From contig NZ_CP125377.1 in assembly GCF_034008315.1 (NCBI RefSeq), positions 3,980,001 through 4,044,000 of the forward strand: a stretch of 64,000 bases of DNA, read 5' to 3'. Position numbers and translations under genes: made by a program. The stretch is from Pseudomonas sp. P8_241 (GTDB taxonomy: Bacteria; Pseudomonadota; Gammaproteobacteria; Pseudomonadales; Pseudomonadaceae). Shown here piece after piece: positions 47,084 through 56,178 of the stretch; within the stretch, counting starts at the first letter, position 1; every line of letters begins with the position of its first letter. Below the pieces are notes generated by a model. The model searched no databases. It was not told the origin of the DNA and saw only the letters and a list, made by a program, of their open reading frames with translations.

Positions 47084-48561
47084 GGCTGACCTCCCGATTT
47101 ATCTAGGCGTTCGACCCGAAGACCATCGTCGGTCTGGCTCACAGCGACTTTGACCTTGTCCCCCGCCTTGAGGCCTTGTTTCAGCGCCGGGCTAGCAAGT
47201 GGAAACGTCATCGTCATGCCAGGCATGCCCAGCGTCTTGAAGGGACCATGGGCGAGCGTGACTTCTTTATCGTCGATCTCGACGATCTGCCCGTCAGCTT
47301 CATGCAAACCGGAGGTAGCTGTGTTGAGAGGCGACTCTTGCACTGAACCGGCCACGATCCCCTTGAGACTGGCCTCCGAGTCGAGCAGAAACTGACCCGA
47401 CGTGACCACTTTCTGGCCTTCATCCAGACCGTTGACGATGGCCGTCTTGCCATCGCTTTCCTGGCCGATCTGCACTTCCACGGGGCGAAAGCGGCCCGCG
47501 TCTTCGGCCAACATCACCAAGGCACGTCGGCCGGTGCGAATGACGGCCTCGCTCGGTACCCACAACACACTTTGCTCGGTTGAACGGTTCAAACGTACTT
47601 GCGCGGTCAAACCGGGCCTGAGGCGTCCGTCCGGGTTGGGCAGTTCCACCCGCACCCGCAGGGTGCGGCTATCCAGGTTGGTTTCCGGCAGAATCGCACT
47701 GACCTTGCCGTTGACCTTTGTTCCTGGGAAGGCTGGTAATTGTGCTTCAACCGTTTGCCCCACGGTGATGGAGCCAGCTTCTGACTCTGGAACGGCCACC
47801 GCCAGCCAGACACGGCTCAAACCATTGACACGCGCTAGCGTCTCGCCTGCGGCGACGGTCATTCCCGCGCGGATGTTCAACTCCTGTATCACACCACCGA
47901 TAGGGCTGGTCAGTGTCAGGTAAGGCTGAACCTTGCCGCCACGCTCTACCTGAGCGATCAGTGCTGCCGGCATGCCTGTGAGCCGAAGTCGTTCGCGGGC
48001 CGCCGCTATCAAGTCAGCATCACCATTGCGCTTGAGGGCAAGGAACTCTGTCTGTGCGGCCGCCCACTCTGGCACCAGAATATCCGCCAACGCCGCGTTG
48101 GCTTTAAGCAAATCACCGGGGGCATGGGCATAGACCCGCTCCACGAAGCCTGGGGTGCGGGCCTGTATTACGGCGACATCGCGTTCGTTGAAGGCCAGGA
48201 CACCGGTTACGTTGAGGCTGGATTCAAAGACCCCACGGCTGACCGTCGCAAATCGCAGACCAAGATTCTGCGTCAGACCTGGATCGATGCTGACCGTGGC
48301 ATGATCGCTACCTCCACTGGCGTATTGAGGGACCAGCTGCATGTCCATGAAGGGCGATTTGCCAGGCTTATCGAATTTTTGCTGCGGGTACATCGGGTCA
48401 TACCAATACAGTGCCTTGCGTTCGTCCGGTGTATTCTGGCTTTGCTCAGAGGCAGTACCGGGCACACCGCTTATGCGTTGGTGAGCAAACCAATAGCCAC
48501 CGGCAACTCCCAATACCATTGAAACACCCGCCAGCAATGCTCCGCTCCATTTGAGGTTCAT
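47080..48561 (-). CDS. cusB: CusB-type membrane-fusion protein with C-terminal CusF-like domain
   Basis: A 493-residue periplasmic adaptor. An N-terminal membrane anchor is followed by a heavy-metal-binding segment ([20 protein letters not shown], then MDMQLVP), a hairpin and barrel of the HlyD type (about residues 100-390), and a C-terminal domain of about 75 residues ([18 protein letters not shown] to RVERLDK) that is a second CusF-like barrel. It keeps His and MTM but not the Trp. Overlaps with cusC and cusA are 4 bases each. Confidence 0.92.
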   Translation of the reverse strand: MNLKWSGALLAGVSMVLGVAGGYWFAHQRISGVPGTASEQSQNTPDERKALYWYDPMYPQQKFDKPGKSPFMDMQLVPQYASGGSDHATVSIDPGLTQNLGLRFATVSRGVFESSLNVTGVLAFNERDVAVIQARTPGFVERVYAHAPGDLLKANAALADILVPEWAAAQTEFLALKRNGDADLIAAARERLRLTGMPAALIAQVERGGKVQPYLTLTSPIGGVIQELNIRAGMTVAAGETLARVNGLSRVWLAVAVPESEAGSITVGQTVEAQLPAFPGTKVNGKVSAILPETNLDSRTLRVRVELPNPDGRLRPGLTAQVRLNRSTEQSVLWVPSEAVIRTGRRALVMLAEDAGRFRPVEVQIGQESDGKTAIVNGLDEGQKVVTSGQFLLDSEASLKGIVAGSVQESPLNTATSGLHEADGQIVEIDDKEVTLAHGPFKTLGMPGMTMTFPLASPALKQGLKAGDKVKVAVSQTDDGLRVERLDKSGGQP

Positions 48562-49814
48562 TGGCTGGACTCCCCATAAGCAAAATAAAGTCGCGCACGG
48601 GTCAGCGCTCGCTGTTCCTCCACGTCGACTTGTTTGAGGCGAGCCTCAATGAGTTCACGCCTTGCGGCGACAACGGCATTCAAATCCCCTTTGCCAGCAC
48701 GGTAGCTGGCCATGCTGAGTTCGACCTTTTCCCTGGCCAGTGGCACCAGGCTTTGCTCATTGCGCTGGACCGCACGATTCAGGCTGTCATAGTCAGCCAG
48801 TTCACTCTCCAGTTGCTGGGTATGCTCGCGTGACAAGGCTTCGCGCTCGGCCTCAAGCTGACTGAGTTCAGCCTTCTTGGCCGCGATTTTCGGGTTTTGG
48901 CGTGAGTCAGGAAACAGCGGCAGGTCCCAGGAAAATTGCACGCTGACCATGTCGCCGAACTGACGGTCGCGATGCTGATAATCAAGCTCCCAACTCCAGT
49001 CTGACTTCTTCTCCGCCTCTGCCTCCCGGACCTTGGCTTGCGCTTCAAGGGTCATCGGCCCATACGCGGCCAACTCGGGGTGGTGTTGTAGCTTATGGGA
49101 GACGTTCGAGGTATCGACCGGCCATTGCGGCAAGCTGCCCACAGGCTTTTCGTTGGCGGCAGACCCAATCCAGCGTTTGAGCGCCGCGCGCGCTTGAGCA
49201 CGCTGGCGAATCAAATCGTCCTGCTGCTCTGCCAGTTGAGCCGCTTCCTGTTTGGGTGTTACAGCGTCGGCAGGTTGAGCGCGACCGCCGGCAATCTGCG
49301 CCCGGACGGTATCAGTCAGCAGCCGGTTTTCCTTGTAGAAGTCCTGGAACAGCGCGTCTTTGCGTTCAACCGAATAGCTGCTGATCCAGGCCAACGCTGT
49401 GGATTGGCGCACGTTCAGGCGTTCGACCCGACGCTCGGCGGCAGCGCGATCAACGGCGGAGTTGGCGACCTCGATACGGGCCTTGCGCTTGTCACTGTTG
49501 GGCATTTCCTGCCTGACCCCGACCATTTGCATAGTCATGAAGTCGTCGTTGATGCTCCAGCGGTCCGGGCCGCCGATGGGGTAGTTCTGTACACCGGCCA
49601 GCAACTTGGGGTCAGGTAATTCACCCGCTGGAATAGCCGCGCTGCTGGCGGCCTGTATTTTTGCATCCTGTGCAGCCAGCGACGGCGCGTTGTTTTCGGC
49701 CAGCCGCAATGCTTCGTCGAGTGTCAATGCGGCAGCGAAGCTCGGCAATGCCAGTACGCTTGCCGCTAGGCCGGCCACGAGGGACCAACCTGTGCAATAG
49801 CACTTGGAGTTCAT
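48558..49814 (-). CDS. cusC: CusC-type outer-membrane efflux channel (TolC family)
   Basis: A 418-residue outer-membrane factor. A signal peptide (ends PSFAAA) precedes two tandem OEP repeats of long coiled helices (ALTLDEALRLAENNAPSLAA, in part; LSMASYRAGKGDLNAVVAARRELIEA, in part). The ATG at 49814 follows AGGAATC; a longer frame starting at 49844 would displace the signal peptide. It is the exit duct of the CusCBA pump. Confidence 0.9.
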   Translation of the reverse strand: MNSKCYCTGWSLVAGLAASVLALPSFAAALTLDEALRLAENNAPSLAAQDAKIQAASSAAIPAGELPDPKLLAGVQNYPIGGPDRWSINDDFMTMQMVGVRQEMPNSDKRKARIEVANSAVDRAAAERRVERLNVRQSTALAWISSYSVERKDALFQDFYKENRLLTDTVRAQIAGGRAQPADAVTPKQEAAQLAEQQDDLIRQRAQARAALKRWIGSAANEKPVGSLPQWPVDTSNVSHKLQHHPELAAYGPMTLEAQAKVREAEAEKKSDWSWELDYQHRDRQFGDMVSVQFSWDLPLFPDSRQNPKIAAKKAELSQLEAEREALSREHTQQLESELADYDSLNRAVQRNEQSLVPLAREKVELSMASYRAGKGDLNAVVAARRELIEARLKQVDVEEQRALTRARLYFAYGESSQ

Positions 49815-49913
49815 GTTTACGATTCCTGTGATGATCCACTGCACGCGTCAAAAGACATGCGCACAGCTATGCCATCCCGCTAAAACGGGATGAGGCTCAA
49901 TTTGGGACAGGAA

Positions 49914-50252
49914 TCAGACGCGAGGCGGTCGCCATACCCCGGGCGAGGTGGGCACAGGTACGAAATCGCTGGAAAAGGGAAGCACTATGGGGCTGAACAA
50001 GGTAACAGGAGGTTTGAGGATCGAGACTTGCAGCATACCGCCTGTCTTGCATTCCTGACCTGGCTTGCAGGGTTTGCCGTGCTCGGTCGGGCTCTTCATG
50101 TCGTTGCAGCAGTCCATGCCCATGTCATCCATCATCGCCATGCCCATCGTCTTCATCGGGCACGGTTCCGGTGCCTGAACGCCCGCCATCCCGCTGAGGG
50201 GAAGCGCCAAGCTAATCACGAAGATGAGGAAAAACCGCAGATAGCGTTTCAT
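49914..50252 (-). CDS. Met/Cys-rich secreted protein of the cus operon
   Basis: A 112-residue precursor with a signal peptide (MKRYLRFFLIFVISLALPLS, ends GMAG) and a mature part rich in Met, Cys and acidic residues (PCPMKTMGMAMMDDMGMDCCND, in part). The CKPGQECK stretch adds two more Cys. It lies 99 bases upstream of cusC on the same strand and probably binds copper in the periplasm. It resembles CopL-like or DUF2946-like leader proteins in composition only. I do not recognise a domain. Confidence 0.72.
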   Translation of the reverse strand: MKRYLRFFLIFVISLALPLSGMAGVQAPEPCPMKTMGMAMMDDMGMDCCNDMKSPTEHGKPCKPGQECKTGGMLQVSILKPPVTLFSPIVLPFSSDFVPVPTSPGVWRPPRV

Positions 50253-50460
50253 GGGGTTGGAGTGTAGTCGTCAGAAATGGCACTAACAATCAATTGAGCA
50301 CACGCTTGTAGCTGCCTTCCGCAAGGCGCTGATTGCGCGTGATATAAGCGCTTCAGTATTAAGCCAACATTACTTGGTCAGCCAGTTCACTATCTCCTGA
50401 CGTATTACGGCGAACCTTCAACAGTGCGCAGTCGAAGGGGCATTATCAAATGTCCGCAAA

Positions 50461-50500
50461 GGGTCGATTTCTGCCCGTCACGAAGGACAGCAATCGATCT
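50461..50500. repeat. fragment of the 43405 repeat family
   Basis: GGGTCGATTTCTGCCC is identical to 43439-43454, and a divergent arm follows (CGAAGGACAG). With the intact copy it brackets the cus operon. The 259-base gap 50253-50511 otherwise shows no gene or recognisable copper box. Confidence 0.55.
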
Positions 50501-50511
50501 AGGCTGTCACA

Positions 50512-51306
50512 TCAAAATAGTCCTCCCAACGCCGCTGGCTCCCAGTTCATGATCACTAGTTCACCACTGACTTCAGCTTTGCCTTGCCGCTGGTTGGTCG
50601 TGGTATAGCGGATGTCCAACGTCTCAACATGAAAGCCTTCAAACACCCGGCGAATGTCCGGGTGATCATTGATGCTGACCATCACCCTGCCCTTGCACCG
50701 CCGCATGAAGTCGGCCATGCGCTCATAGTTTTCGAACGGAAAATCCACCCCATACCCGGCGGTTTGCCAGTACGGCGGATCCATGTAGTGGAAGGTATGC
50801 GGCCGGTCGTAGCGCTCGGCGCACTCCAGCCAAGGCAGGTTCTCGACGTAGGTGCCGGACAGGCGTTGCCAGGCAGCTGAAAGGTTTTCTTCGATGCGCA
50901 GCAGGTTGATCGACGGGGTGGTGGTCGCAGTGCCGAAGGTCTGCCCGGACACCTTGCCCGCGAAGGCATGGTGCTGAAGGTAGAAAAATCGGGCGGCGCG
51001 CTGGATATCGGTGAGGGTTTCGACGCGGGTCATCTTCTGCCACTCGAACACCTGCCGTGAGCTGAGCGCCCATTTGAATTGCCGCACGAACTCTTCGAGA
51101 TGGTTCTGCACCACGCGGTACAGGGTCACCAAGTCGCCATTGATGTCGTTGAGCACTTCCACTGGCGCTGCCTGAGGCCGCATGAAGTAGAGCGCGGCAC
51201 CGCCGGCAAAGACTTCGACGTAGCATTCATGGGGTGGAAACAGCGGAATGAGGCGATCGGCCAGGCGGCGTTTGCCGCCCATCCAAGGGATGATAGGTGT
51301 AGACAT
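50512..51306 (-). CDS. Dam-like (D12 class) DNA adenine methyltransferase
   Basis: A 264-residue N6-adenine methyltransferase. Motif I-like PWMGGKRRLADRL and EVFAGGAALYF bind S-adenosylmethionine; the catalytic DPPY is in HYMDPPYWQT. Target is probably GATC-like, as in Dam, but it is unproven. It is the last gene of the phage module on the minus strand. The ATG at 51306 is preferred over a TTG at 51315. A LexA box ends 18 bases upstream of the start, so expression should rise with DNA damage. Confidence 0.88.
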   Translation of the reverse strand: MSTPIIPWMGGKRRLADRLIPLFPPHECYVEVFAGGAALYFMRPQAAPVEVLNDINGDLVTLYRVVQNHLEEFVRQFKWALSSRQVFEWQKMTRVETLTDIQRAARFFYLQHHAFAGKVSGQTFGTATTTPSINLLRIEENLSAAWQRLSGTYVENLPWLECAERYDRPHTFHYMDPPYWQTAGYGVDFPFENYERMADFMRRCKGRVMVSINDHPDIRRVFEGFHVETLDIRYTTTNQRQGKAEVSGELVIMNWEPAALGGLF

Positions 51307-51323
51307 GGATAGCAAGACCTTTA

Positions 51324-51339
51324 CTGTATAAATAAACAG
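51324..51339 (-). promoter_or_regulatory. LexA (SOS) box
   Basis: CTGTATAAATAAACAG is an exact CTGT-N8-ACAG. It lies 18-33 bases upstream of the methyltransferase start, where a bound repressor would block the promoter. Confidence 0.8.
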
Positions 51340-51351
51340 GTGCTAGGCTCG

Positions 51352-51441
51352 CTGTGCTTTGTGCACAGAGCAGGAGCCTTGGCGGGACTTGCAGGGTCAA
51401 TCTGCGGGGACGGTGGCCAGTCTGGATGTTGACGCATCCAG
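51352..51441. other. two hairpins in the D-methylase gap
   Basis: CTGTGC/GCACAG (51352-51368) and CTGGATG/CATCCAG (51422-51441) fall in the 200-base gap between gpD and the methylase. Neither has a T run, so intrinsic termination is doubtful. Confidence 0.5.
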
Positions 51442-51506
51442 CCTGACCGCTCCATTTACTTTTATTTTTGAAACGCTGACTCGGAACGACTTGCGCGCCC
51501 GGGCGA

Positions 51507-52541
51507 TCAATCGGCCACTTCAAGTACCACTTTCTGTGGTTTGCCGGAGGCCTTGGCCTTGCCCTCCTTGCCGCCATTACACTCCACCGACACCGTCCAT
51601 CCGGAAGGGGTGAAGGTGTGATCTACCGACTCCACCAAGTACTCGCCATCCAGCCCGCGCTTGAAGCCTTGCGCCTGAATCATGCATTCGGCAAACAGGT
51701 CGGTCCGGCCCGGCAAGTCGAGGCGCACCGAGGCGGTGGATCGGTTGAACGCGGCTAGGCGCGCCTTGGCCGCCTCGTCCGCCGCCGTACGGTCTGGGTA
51801 GAGATGGCGGTCGGTGTGCACCGGCGGCAAGCCCTCGGGCACGTTTGGATTGTCCAGGTGCGAGATCACTAGTTCGCCGCTGGCTGGGTCCTGGTACTGG
51901 GTACTGACTCCCTGATGGGTGCTGCGGTCGCTGAAGCGAAACTGCCAGCGCGTCACGTCATTGCGTTGCAAGGTGACTACAGCCAAGGCCTTGCCACTGG
52001 AGCTCTGCCCGCCCTGTCGCGGCAGGACCAGCAGCTTGCCGTCGGCCACCTTGGCGGTACAGTCGTGTTTCTTGGCCACGCGGGTGATGAAGTTGAAGTC
52101 GGATTCATTGAGCTGATCCATGCGCGGTATCCAGGTATCGACCGGGCACGACGGCTGCCAGCCATTGCGCGCCGCGACATCGCCGACGATCTGCGCCAGA
52201 CTGACGTCCTCCCAACTGCCGCTGCGCGTAGTTTTGCCGCTGCCGCGCATGTCGCTGGCCTTGCCGCTGATCACCAAGGTGTCCGGTGGGCCGGAGACGG
52301 CCACTTCGTCCACGGTGTATCGGCCCATGCGGGTCAGGTCGGCGCCGGCATACCCCAAATGGACCTCGATGCTCGCGCCACGCACTGGCAGCGACACCGC
52401 GCCGTCGCGGTCATCGATGCGCAGCTCAAAGGAATCTGAGGCCATGCCGGGCCGATCAGACAGTTGCAGCGACACCAGACGATCATTGATTAGATTGGTG
52501 ATGTCGGCACCGTCGGCCACGATACGAAAATTAGGTGTCAT
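51507..52541 (-). CDS. P2 gpD-like tail protein (late control/baseplate hub)
   Basis: A 344-residue protein of the phage late-control gene D family, the baseplate hub that joins tube and spike. Typical are the N-terminal FRIVADGADITNLINDRLVSL (in part), DSFELRIDDRD, and the LNESDFNFITRVAKKHD motif mid-protein. The ATG at 52541 lies just after a terminator-like hairpin; a longer frame through the hairpin is rejected. Last structural gene of the module. Confidence 0.9.
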   Translation of the reverse strand: MTPNFRIVADGADITNLINDRLVSLQLSDRPGMASDSFELRIDDRDGAVSLPVRGASIEVHLGYAGADLTRMGRYTVDEVAVSGPPDTLVISGKASDMRGSGKTTRSGSWEDVSLAQIVGDVAARNGWQPSCPVDTWIPRMDQLNESDFNFITRVAKKHDCTAKVADGKLLVLPRQGGQSSSGKALAVVTLQRNDVTRWQFRFSDRSTHQGVSTQYQDPASGELVISHLDNPNVPEGLPPVHTDRHLYPDRTAADEAAKARLAAFNRSTASVRLDLPGRTDLFAECMIQAQGFKRGLDGEYLVESVDHTFTPSGWTVSVECNGGKEGKAKASGKPQKVVLEVAD

Positions 52542-52551
52542 GGATTTTTCC

Positions 52552-52575
52552 AAAAAAAACCCGCACGAGGCGGGC
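52552..52575 (-). terminator. terminator-like hairpin between gpX and gpD
   Basis: On the minus strand CCCGC-CTCGT-GCGGG is followed by eight T residues, 11 bases before the gpD start codon. One of three such hairpins inside the tail operon. Confidence 0.75.
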
Positions 52576-52621
52576 AAGAAAGTAAGGAGTATTAAACGAT
52601 GAGCGACACCAGTGTAGTTCA

Positions 52622-52828
52622 TCAATCCCACAACGAAATGACGCTGTCCGGCTCGACCACCAGGTCCGGCAGCGTGATCAGCACGCCGGCCCGGAATGGC
52701 TGTGGCTCATCCGCCAACCCCTGATTGGCCGCCAGCACCGCCTCGACGCTGCGGTTCAGGTGGCCGTAATAGTGGTGGCACAGGGTGTCAAGCAAGTCCC
52801 CATCAGCCGTTCTGCAGGTCATCGCCAT
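52622..52828 (-). CDS. P2 gpX-like tail protein (LysM-like)
   Basis: A 68-residue protein with the gpX pattern: ADGDLLDTLCHHYYGHLNRSVEAVLAANQGLA (in part), a LysM-like peptidoglycan/tail domain, and a C-terminal VISLWD. It starts inside the 3' end of the gpU gene (26-base overlap). ATG at 52828 is chosen; two other in-frame ATGs (52837, 52822) are close. Confidence 0.85.
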   Translation of the reverse strand: MAMTCRTADGDLLDTLCHHYYGHLNRSVEAVLAANQGLADEPQPFRAGVLITLPDLVVEPDSVISLWD

Positions 52829-53660
52829 AACGCACAAACTCCAATGAAAAGCCCTGCTTGCGCGGGATCGCCCCGGGCAGCAAAGCGGTTTGCTCTTCTT
52901 CGATATTGGTCAACACCCAGTTGCCCAAGACCTCGCCATAACCGGTGGTGAGGTTCAGCGGCAACAACTTGGCACCAATGCTGCGCAGCCTATCCAGCTG
53001 TTTGAGTCCGCCTTTGAAGCTCGGGTAGATCGCGCCCTTGAGGGTGATTTTCTCCTCCCCCAGCCCCACGGCCTGCTGCGCCGGGCGCCGGGTCAAACGC
53101 TCCTGTGCGGCCCAGCGAAACGCGGTCTGCCGCCGCAGCTCGTCAAACGCCGCGGTGTCCAGGTTGAAGTAATACGGCCGCTCATTGGCCTTGAGCGGAT
53201 AGAGAATCAGCAGGTGCGGAAACGGCTTCACCGCATCGGGGATCGGCGTCATGTCGCCAGCAAACCATTCGGTGGGGAAGATGTTGCCCAACGCGGCATT
53301 GGCCTTTCCGGCGACTTTGTTGAAGGCCGCGCCAAAGCGGCCGATCTGTTCGGTCAGCGCGGAAAAGTGCTCATCAAACTGTGCCAGCGCACGCTGGGTC
53401 TGGTTGTAGAAGCTGGACACCTTGCCGAGCTTGGCCTGCGCCGAGTTGATTGCGCTTTGCAGTCGTCGGGTCTTGTCACTGAGGTCATCGCTGAGAAACG
53501 GCAAACCTTCCAGTGCATCGGCTGCCCCGCTGATTTCATTGAGCGCGCCATTCATGGGCCCGGTCATCGACTCGATATCCGTGCGGCCGGCTTCACCGGC
53601 GTCGACCATAAACTTCAGGCCGCCCTGCAGGTGCTCCAGGTAGTTTTTTTCATCCGCCAT
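52803..53660 (-). CDS. P2 gpU-like tail terminator/completion protein with N-terminal extension
   Basis: A 285-residue protein. The C-terminal ~135 residues match gpU (KITLKGAIYPSFKGGLKQLDRLR, in part; GYGEVLGNWVLTNIEEEQT). The N-terminal ~150 residues are helical and coiled (LSDKTRRLQSAINSAQAKLGKVSSFYNQTQR, in part) and are absent from P2 gpU, which is about 160 residues. The ATG at 53660 follows AGGGA. Confidence 0.85.
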   Translation of the reverse strand: MADEKNYLEHLQGGLKFMVDAGEAGRTDIESMTGPMNGALNEISGAADALEGLPFLSDDLSDKTRRLQSAINSAQAKLGKVSSFYNQTQRALAQFDEHFSALTEQIGRFGAAFNKVAGKANAALGNIFPTEWFAGDMTPIPDAVKPFPHLLILYPLKANERPYYFNLDTAAFDELRRQTAFRWAAQERLTRRPAQQAVGLGEEKITLKGAIYPSFKGGLKQLDRLRSIGAKLLPLNLTTGYGEVLGNWVLTNIEEEQTALLPGAIPRKQGFSLEFVRYGDDLQNG

Positions 53661-53669
53661 CACTTTTCC

Positions 53670-56021
53670 CTAGCCCACATGAGGGGCATCAAACAACTGG
53701 CGGTCACGCGCTTCCCGGGCGAAGTCGTCAAACTGGCGCCGCAGGTACGGCATCATTTCTTGAACAAACTGCGCCGGGTCTTTCACATCGCCATGTACCT
53801 GAAAAACCGGGGCCGGGGCGAAGGTGAATTGCTGATCGACCTTCGGCCATTGGGGTGTCTTTGCTGCCGTGGTCGACATCAAGGCCGCCGCCGTCACGGG
53901 CGCGGCTGGAGTGTTTTCCATCGACCGCACGACCGCCCCCACCCCTTGGCCGGCGGCCATGGGCAAGATGCCGATGGGCGCTTTGGCCGGCGTGTCCCGC
54001 CCGCCAAGCAACGCCTTGCCCAGGGTCGCGCCCACGTCACCACCGCCCCATGCGCCGAGCGCGCCACCGATCATTCCGCCAATCGCGGTGCCGATCAGTG
54101 GAATGACCGATCCGATAGCTGCACCGGCCGCTGCACCCGCCAGACCACCGGCCAGGCTACCGGCCGCTTCGCCGTAGCCTTCGGCCTTTTCGTCACGGGT
54201 GGTCGCGTTCTGATACGTGTCCAACACCTGCACGCCGGCACCGACCGCCGCCAGTGCCCCACCCACTTTCAGGAAGCGGGTGCCGCGAGAGGCCCGACTT
54301 GCGGCACCCTTGCCCTTTCCTCTCTTCCGCTCTTTGCCGTGATCCGGAATGTCGTTACCGACGTCGTCGGCGTTGGTTACAAACACCCGCTGCACGATGT
54401 TGGACCTGTCGACCGAACCACGGGCGATGTTCATCAGCCCCCGGCCGATCTTCAACGCCGCCCAGGCCTTGCCCGCGAGCAAGGCACCGGCGCTCACCGC
54501 AGCCAGCCCCAGTACTACCTTGGGCGTTTCCTCGGACAACGCGGTCAAACCCCGCGCCGCCCCACCCAGCCCGGTCGCCAGTGCATCCGTCGCCGGTCGC
54601 AGGGCGTCACCGATGGCCCGCAGCGAATCGTTGAACGCCTGACCGGTTTCGGCCCAGCGTTGTGACGAGGCTTCGCGCCGTTCATTAAGGTTTTTGTCGA
54701 GAATGTTCTTGCGCAGACCGTTGGGGTTTACCGCATCGCGTTTCAGCTCGGCATACAGTTTTTTGTTTTGGGTGTACGCCATCAGCGCGGTCTTCACCTG
54801 CATGTCGGCAAACACGTCGCCCGTACGCAGGGTCGCGGCCAGCGCGTCGGCCATCACTTGCGCCTTGGCCGGATCGGTCTCCTGGCTGATCTGGGTCAGC
54901 CCGTGCTCCAGCTGTTGAGCCTTTTTCGGGTCGGTCTTGGCCACGTACTGACGAGCCAGTTCAAAGCTCGCTTCCAGGGTCGAAAGCCCCTTGCCAAGGG
55001 CGGCATTCATCGAGCCCTGATAGTCGATGCCGGCATCGGCATAACCCTTCACCGTTTCCCCGGAACCGATTTTCGCGATCCAGTTTTTCAGGTTGTTCGC
55101 TGCCTCATCGGCACTGCCGGCGCTCTTGATCTGCACCTGCAACATGGCGCCTAGCTGGGTCACCGCATCCTGCCCAGTGATGCCGCTGCTGGCCATCTGC
55201 GCCAGTAGTTCCGGAAACCACTTGGCCATGTCGGCCGCCTCGAAGCTGCCTTGCTGGCCCAGTAACGCCACCGATGCCAAGGCCTGTTCCATTTTTTGCG
55301 GGTCGGTGATCTTGGCGTTGTTCTGCATCGCCAGAATCATCTTCGCCGTGTCGGTGCCCGAGGCGCCCTGCCCGACTGCAAACTTGGCGGCTACCGGGGC
55401 GTACTTCAGCGCCTCTGCCAAGTCCATACCGCCACCGACCAGTTGGTTCACCAGGTCAGCCACCTGGGTGTTGGCCATGCCGGTGTCTTTTGAGGTTCGG
55501 ACGATGTCGCGGACAGTGTCCACTTCCTCTTGGGTGTTGGCGGTACCGGACTTGATCGCGATGTCGCGAATAATCGCCTGAAAATCGGCGCTGACTTTGG
55601 TCGGCACCGCCGCTAGGGTGGTGCCGGCCACCGCCGTGCCAAATCCGCTGCGCAGACTCTCTTGCCCTTCTTGGACCTGCGCCATGCCTTGCGCTTTGAA
55701 CTCGGCACTGCGCACCACCTTGCCCAGCGCCAGATACTCCTGACGCAGGCGACCCACCTCAATACCCTGCTTGCGCAGACTGGTGTTGTTGGCCTCGAGC
55801 TTTTTCAGCAGCGCGCCGGCATTGGCCGCGCCGCTGTCATGGGCTTTTTTCCATTCCTCGCGCAGGCGCATGGTCTCGCCGATGACTTTCTGCAAGCCCT
55901 TGGCGCGTACGGTTTGCGCCTCGAGCTTTTTCATTTCGCCGCTGACGTTTTTGAAGGCGGCGCCCAAGGATGAATCCACGGCGCCGCCAATCACCAGCCC
56001 GAGCGAGAGTTTGTTCGCCAT
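53670..56021 (-). CDS. tail tape measure protein (P2 gpT-like)
   Basis: A 783-residue protein. An N-terminal coiled-coil (KLEAQTVRAKGLQKVIGETMRLREEW, in part) is followed by the conserved TP901/PF10145 tape-measure core (about residues 130-460; AIIRDIAIKSGTANTQEE, GMANTQVADLVNQLVGGGMDL). A hydrophobic, Gly/Ala-rich stretch with possible membrane segments (GSLAGGLAGAAAGAAIGSVIP, in part) lies near 650. Its length sets tail length. It is positioned after E/E' as in P2. Confidence 0.92.
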   Translation of the reverse strand: MANKLSLGLVIGGAVDSSLGAAFKNVSGEMKKLEAQTVRAKGLQKVIGETMRLREEWKKAHDSGAANAGALLKKLEANNTSLRKQGIEVGRLRQEYLALGKVVRSAEFKAQGMAQVQEGQESLRSGFGTAVAGTTLAAVPTKVSADFQAIIRDIAIKSGTANTQEEVDTVRDIVRTSKDTGMANTQVADLVNQLVGGGMDLAEALKYAPVAAKFAVGQGASGTDTAKMILAMQNNAKITDPQKMEQALASVALLGQQGSFEAADMAKWFPELLAQMASSGITGQDAVTQLGAMLQVQIKSAGSADEAANNLKNWIAKIGSGETVKGYADAGIDYQGSMNAALGKGLSTLEASFELARQYVAKTDPKKAQQLEHGLTQISQETDPAKAQVMADALAATLRTGDVFADMQVKTALMAYTQNKKLYAELKRDAVNPNGLRKNILDKNLNERREASSQRWAETGQAFNDSLRAIGDALRPATDALATGLGGAARGLTALSEETPKVVLGLAAVSAGALLAGKAWAALKIGRGLMNIARGSVDRSNIVQRVFVTNADDVGNDIPDHGKERKRGKGKGAASRASRGTRFLKVGGALAAVGAGVQVLDTYQNATTRDEKAEGYGEAAGSLAGGLAGAAAGAAIGSVIPLIGTAIGGMIGGALGAWGGGDVGATLGKALLGGRDTPAKAPIGILPMAAGQGVGAVVRSMENTPAAPVTAAALMSTTAAKTPQWPKVDQQFTFAPAPVFQVHGDVKDPAQFVQEMMPYLRRQFDDFAREARDRQLFDAPHVG

Positions 56022-56052
56022 GCAGGGTACCTGTTTGCAAAGGGGGTTGGGC

Positions 56053-56178
56053 TCAGTCCGTGAGCCACCAGACCATCTCGGAAAACGACAGCCCCTGAAT
56101 CTCGGCCGCCGAAAAATTCAGCTCGACGGCCAAACGTTTAGCCAGGGCTTTTTGCAGCTTGGGGTTAAACCCCGTCAT
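56053..56178 (-). CDS. gpE' (GpE-family) tail assembly protein or frameshift extension of gpE
   Basis: A 41-codon frame (MTGFNPKLQKALAKRLAVEL, then NFSAAEIQGLSFSEMVWWLTD) lies between gpE and the tape measure gene, in the place and with the size of P2 E'. It overlaps the gpE end by 14 bases and is in the +1 (equivalently -2) frame relative to gpE, not the -1 frame used in P2. The frame is open upstream through VWEQ, so a ribosomal frameshift product is possible; alternatively it starts at its own ATG with GGAG 3 bases upstream. Confidence 0.7.
   Translation of the reverse strand: MTGFNPKLQKALAKRLAVELNFSAAEIQGLSFSEMVWWLTD

Noticed and set aside
51352..51368. Possible second LexA box near the methylase
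   Set aside because: The spacing is CTGT-N9-ACAG, one base too long, and the sequence is better explained as a hairpin.
52890..54665. 591-codon plus-strand ORF opposite gpU and the tape measure gene
   Set aside because: Shadow of two syntenic tail genes on the minus strand.
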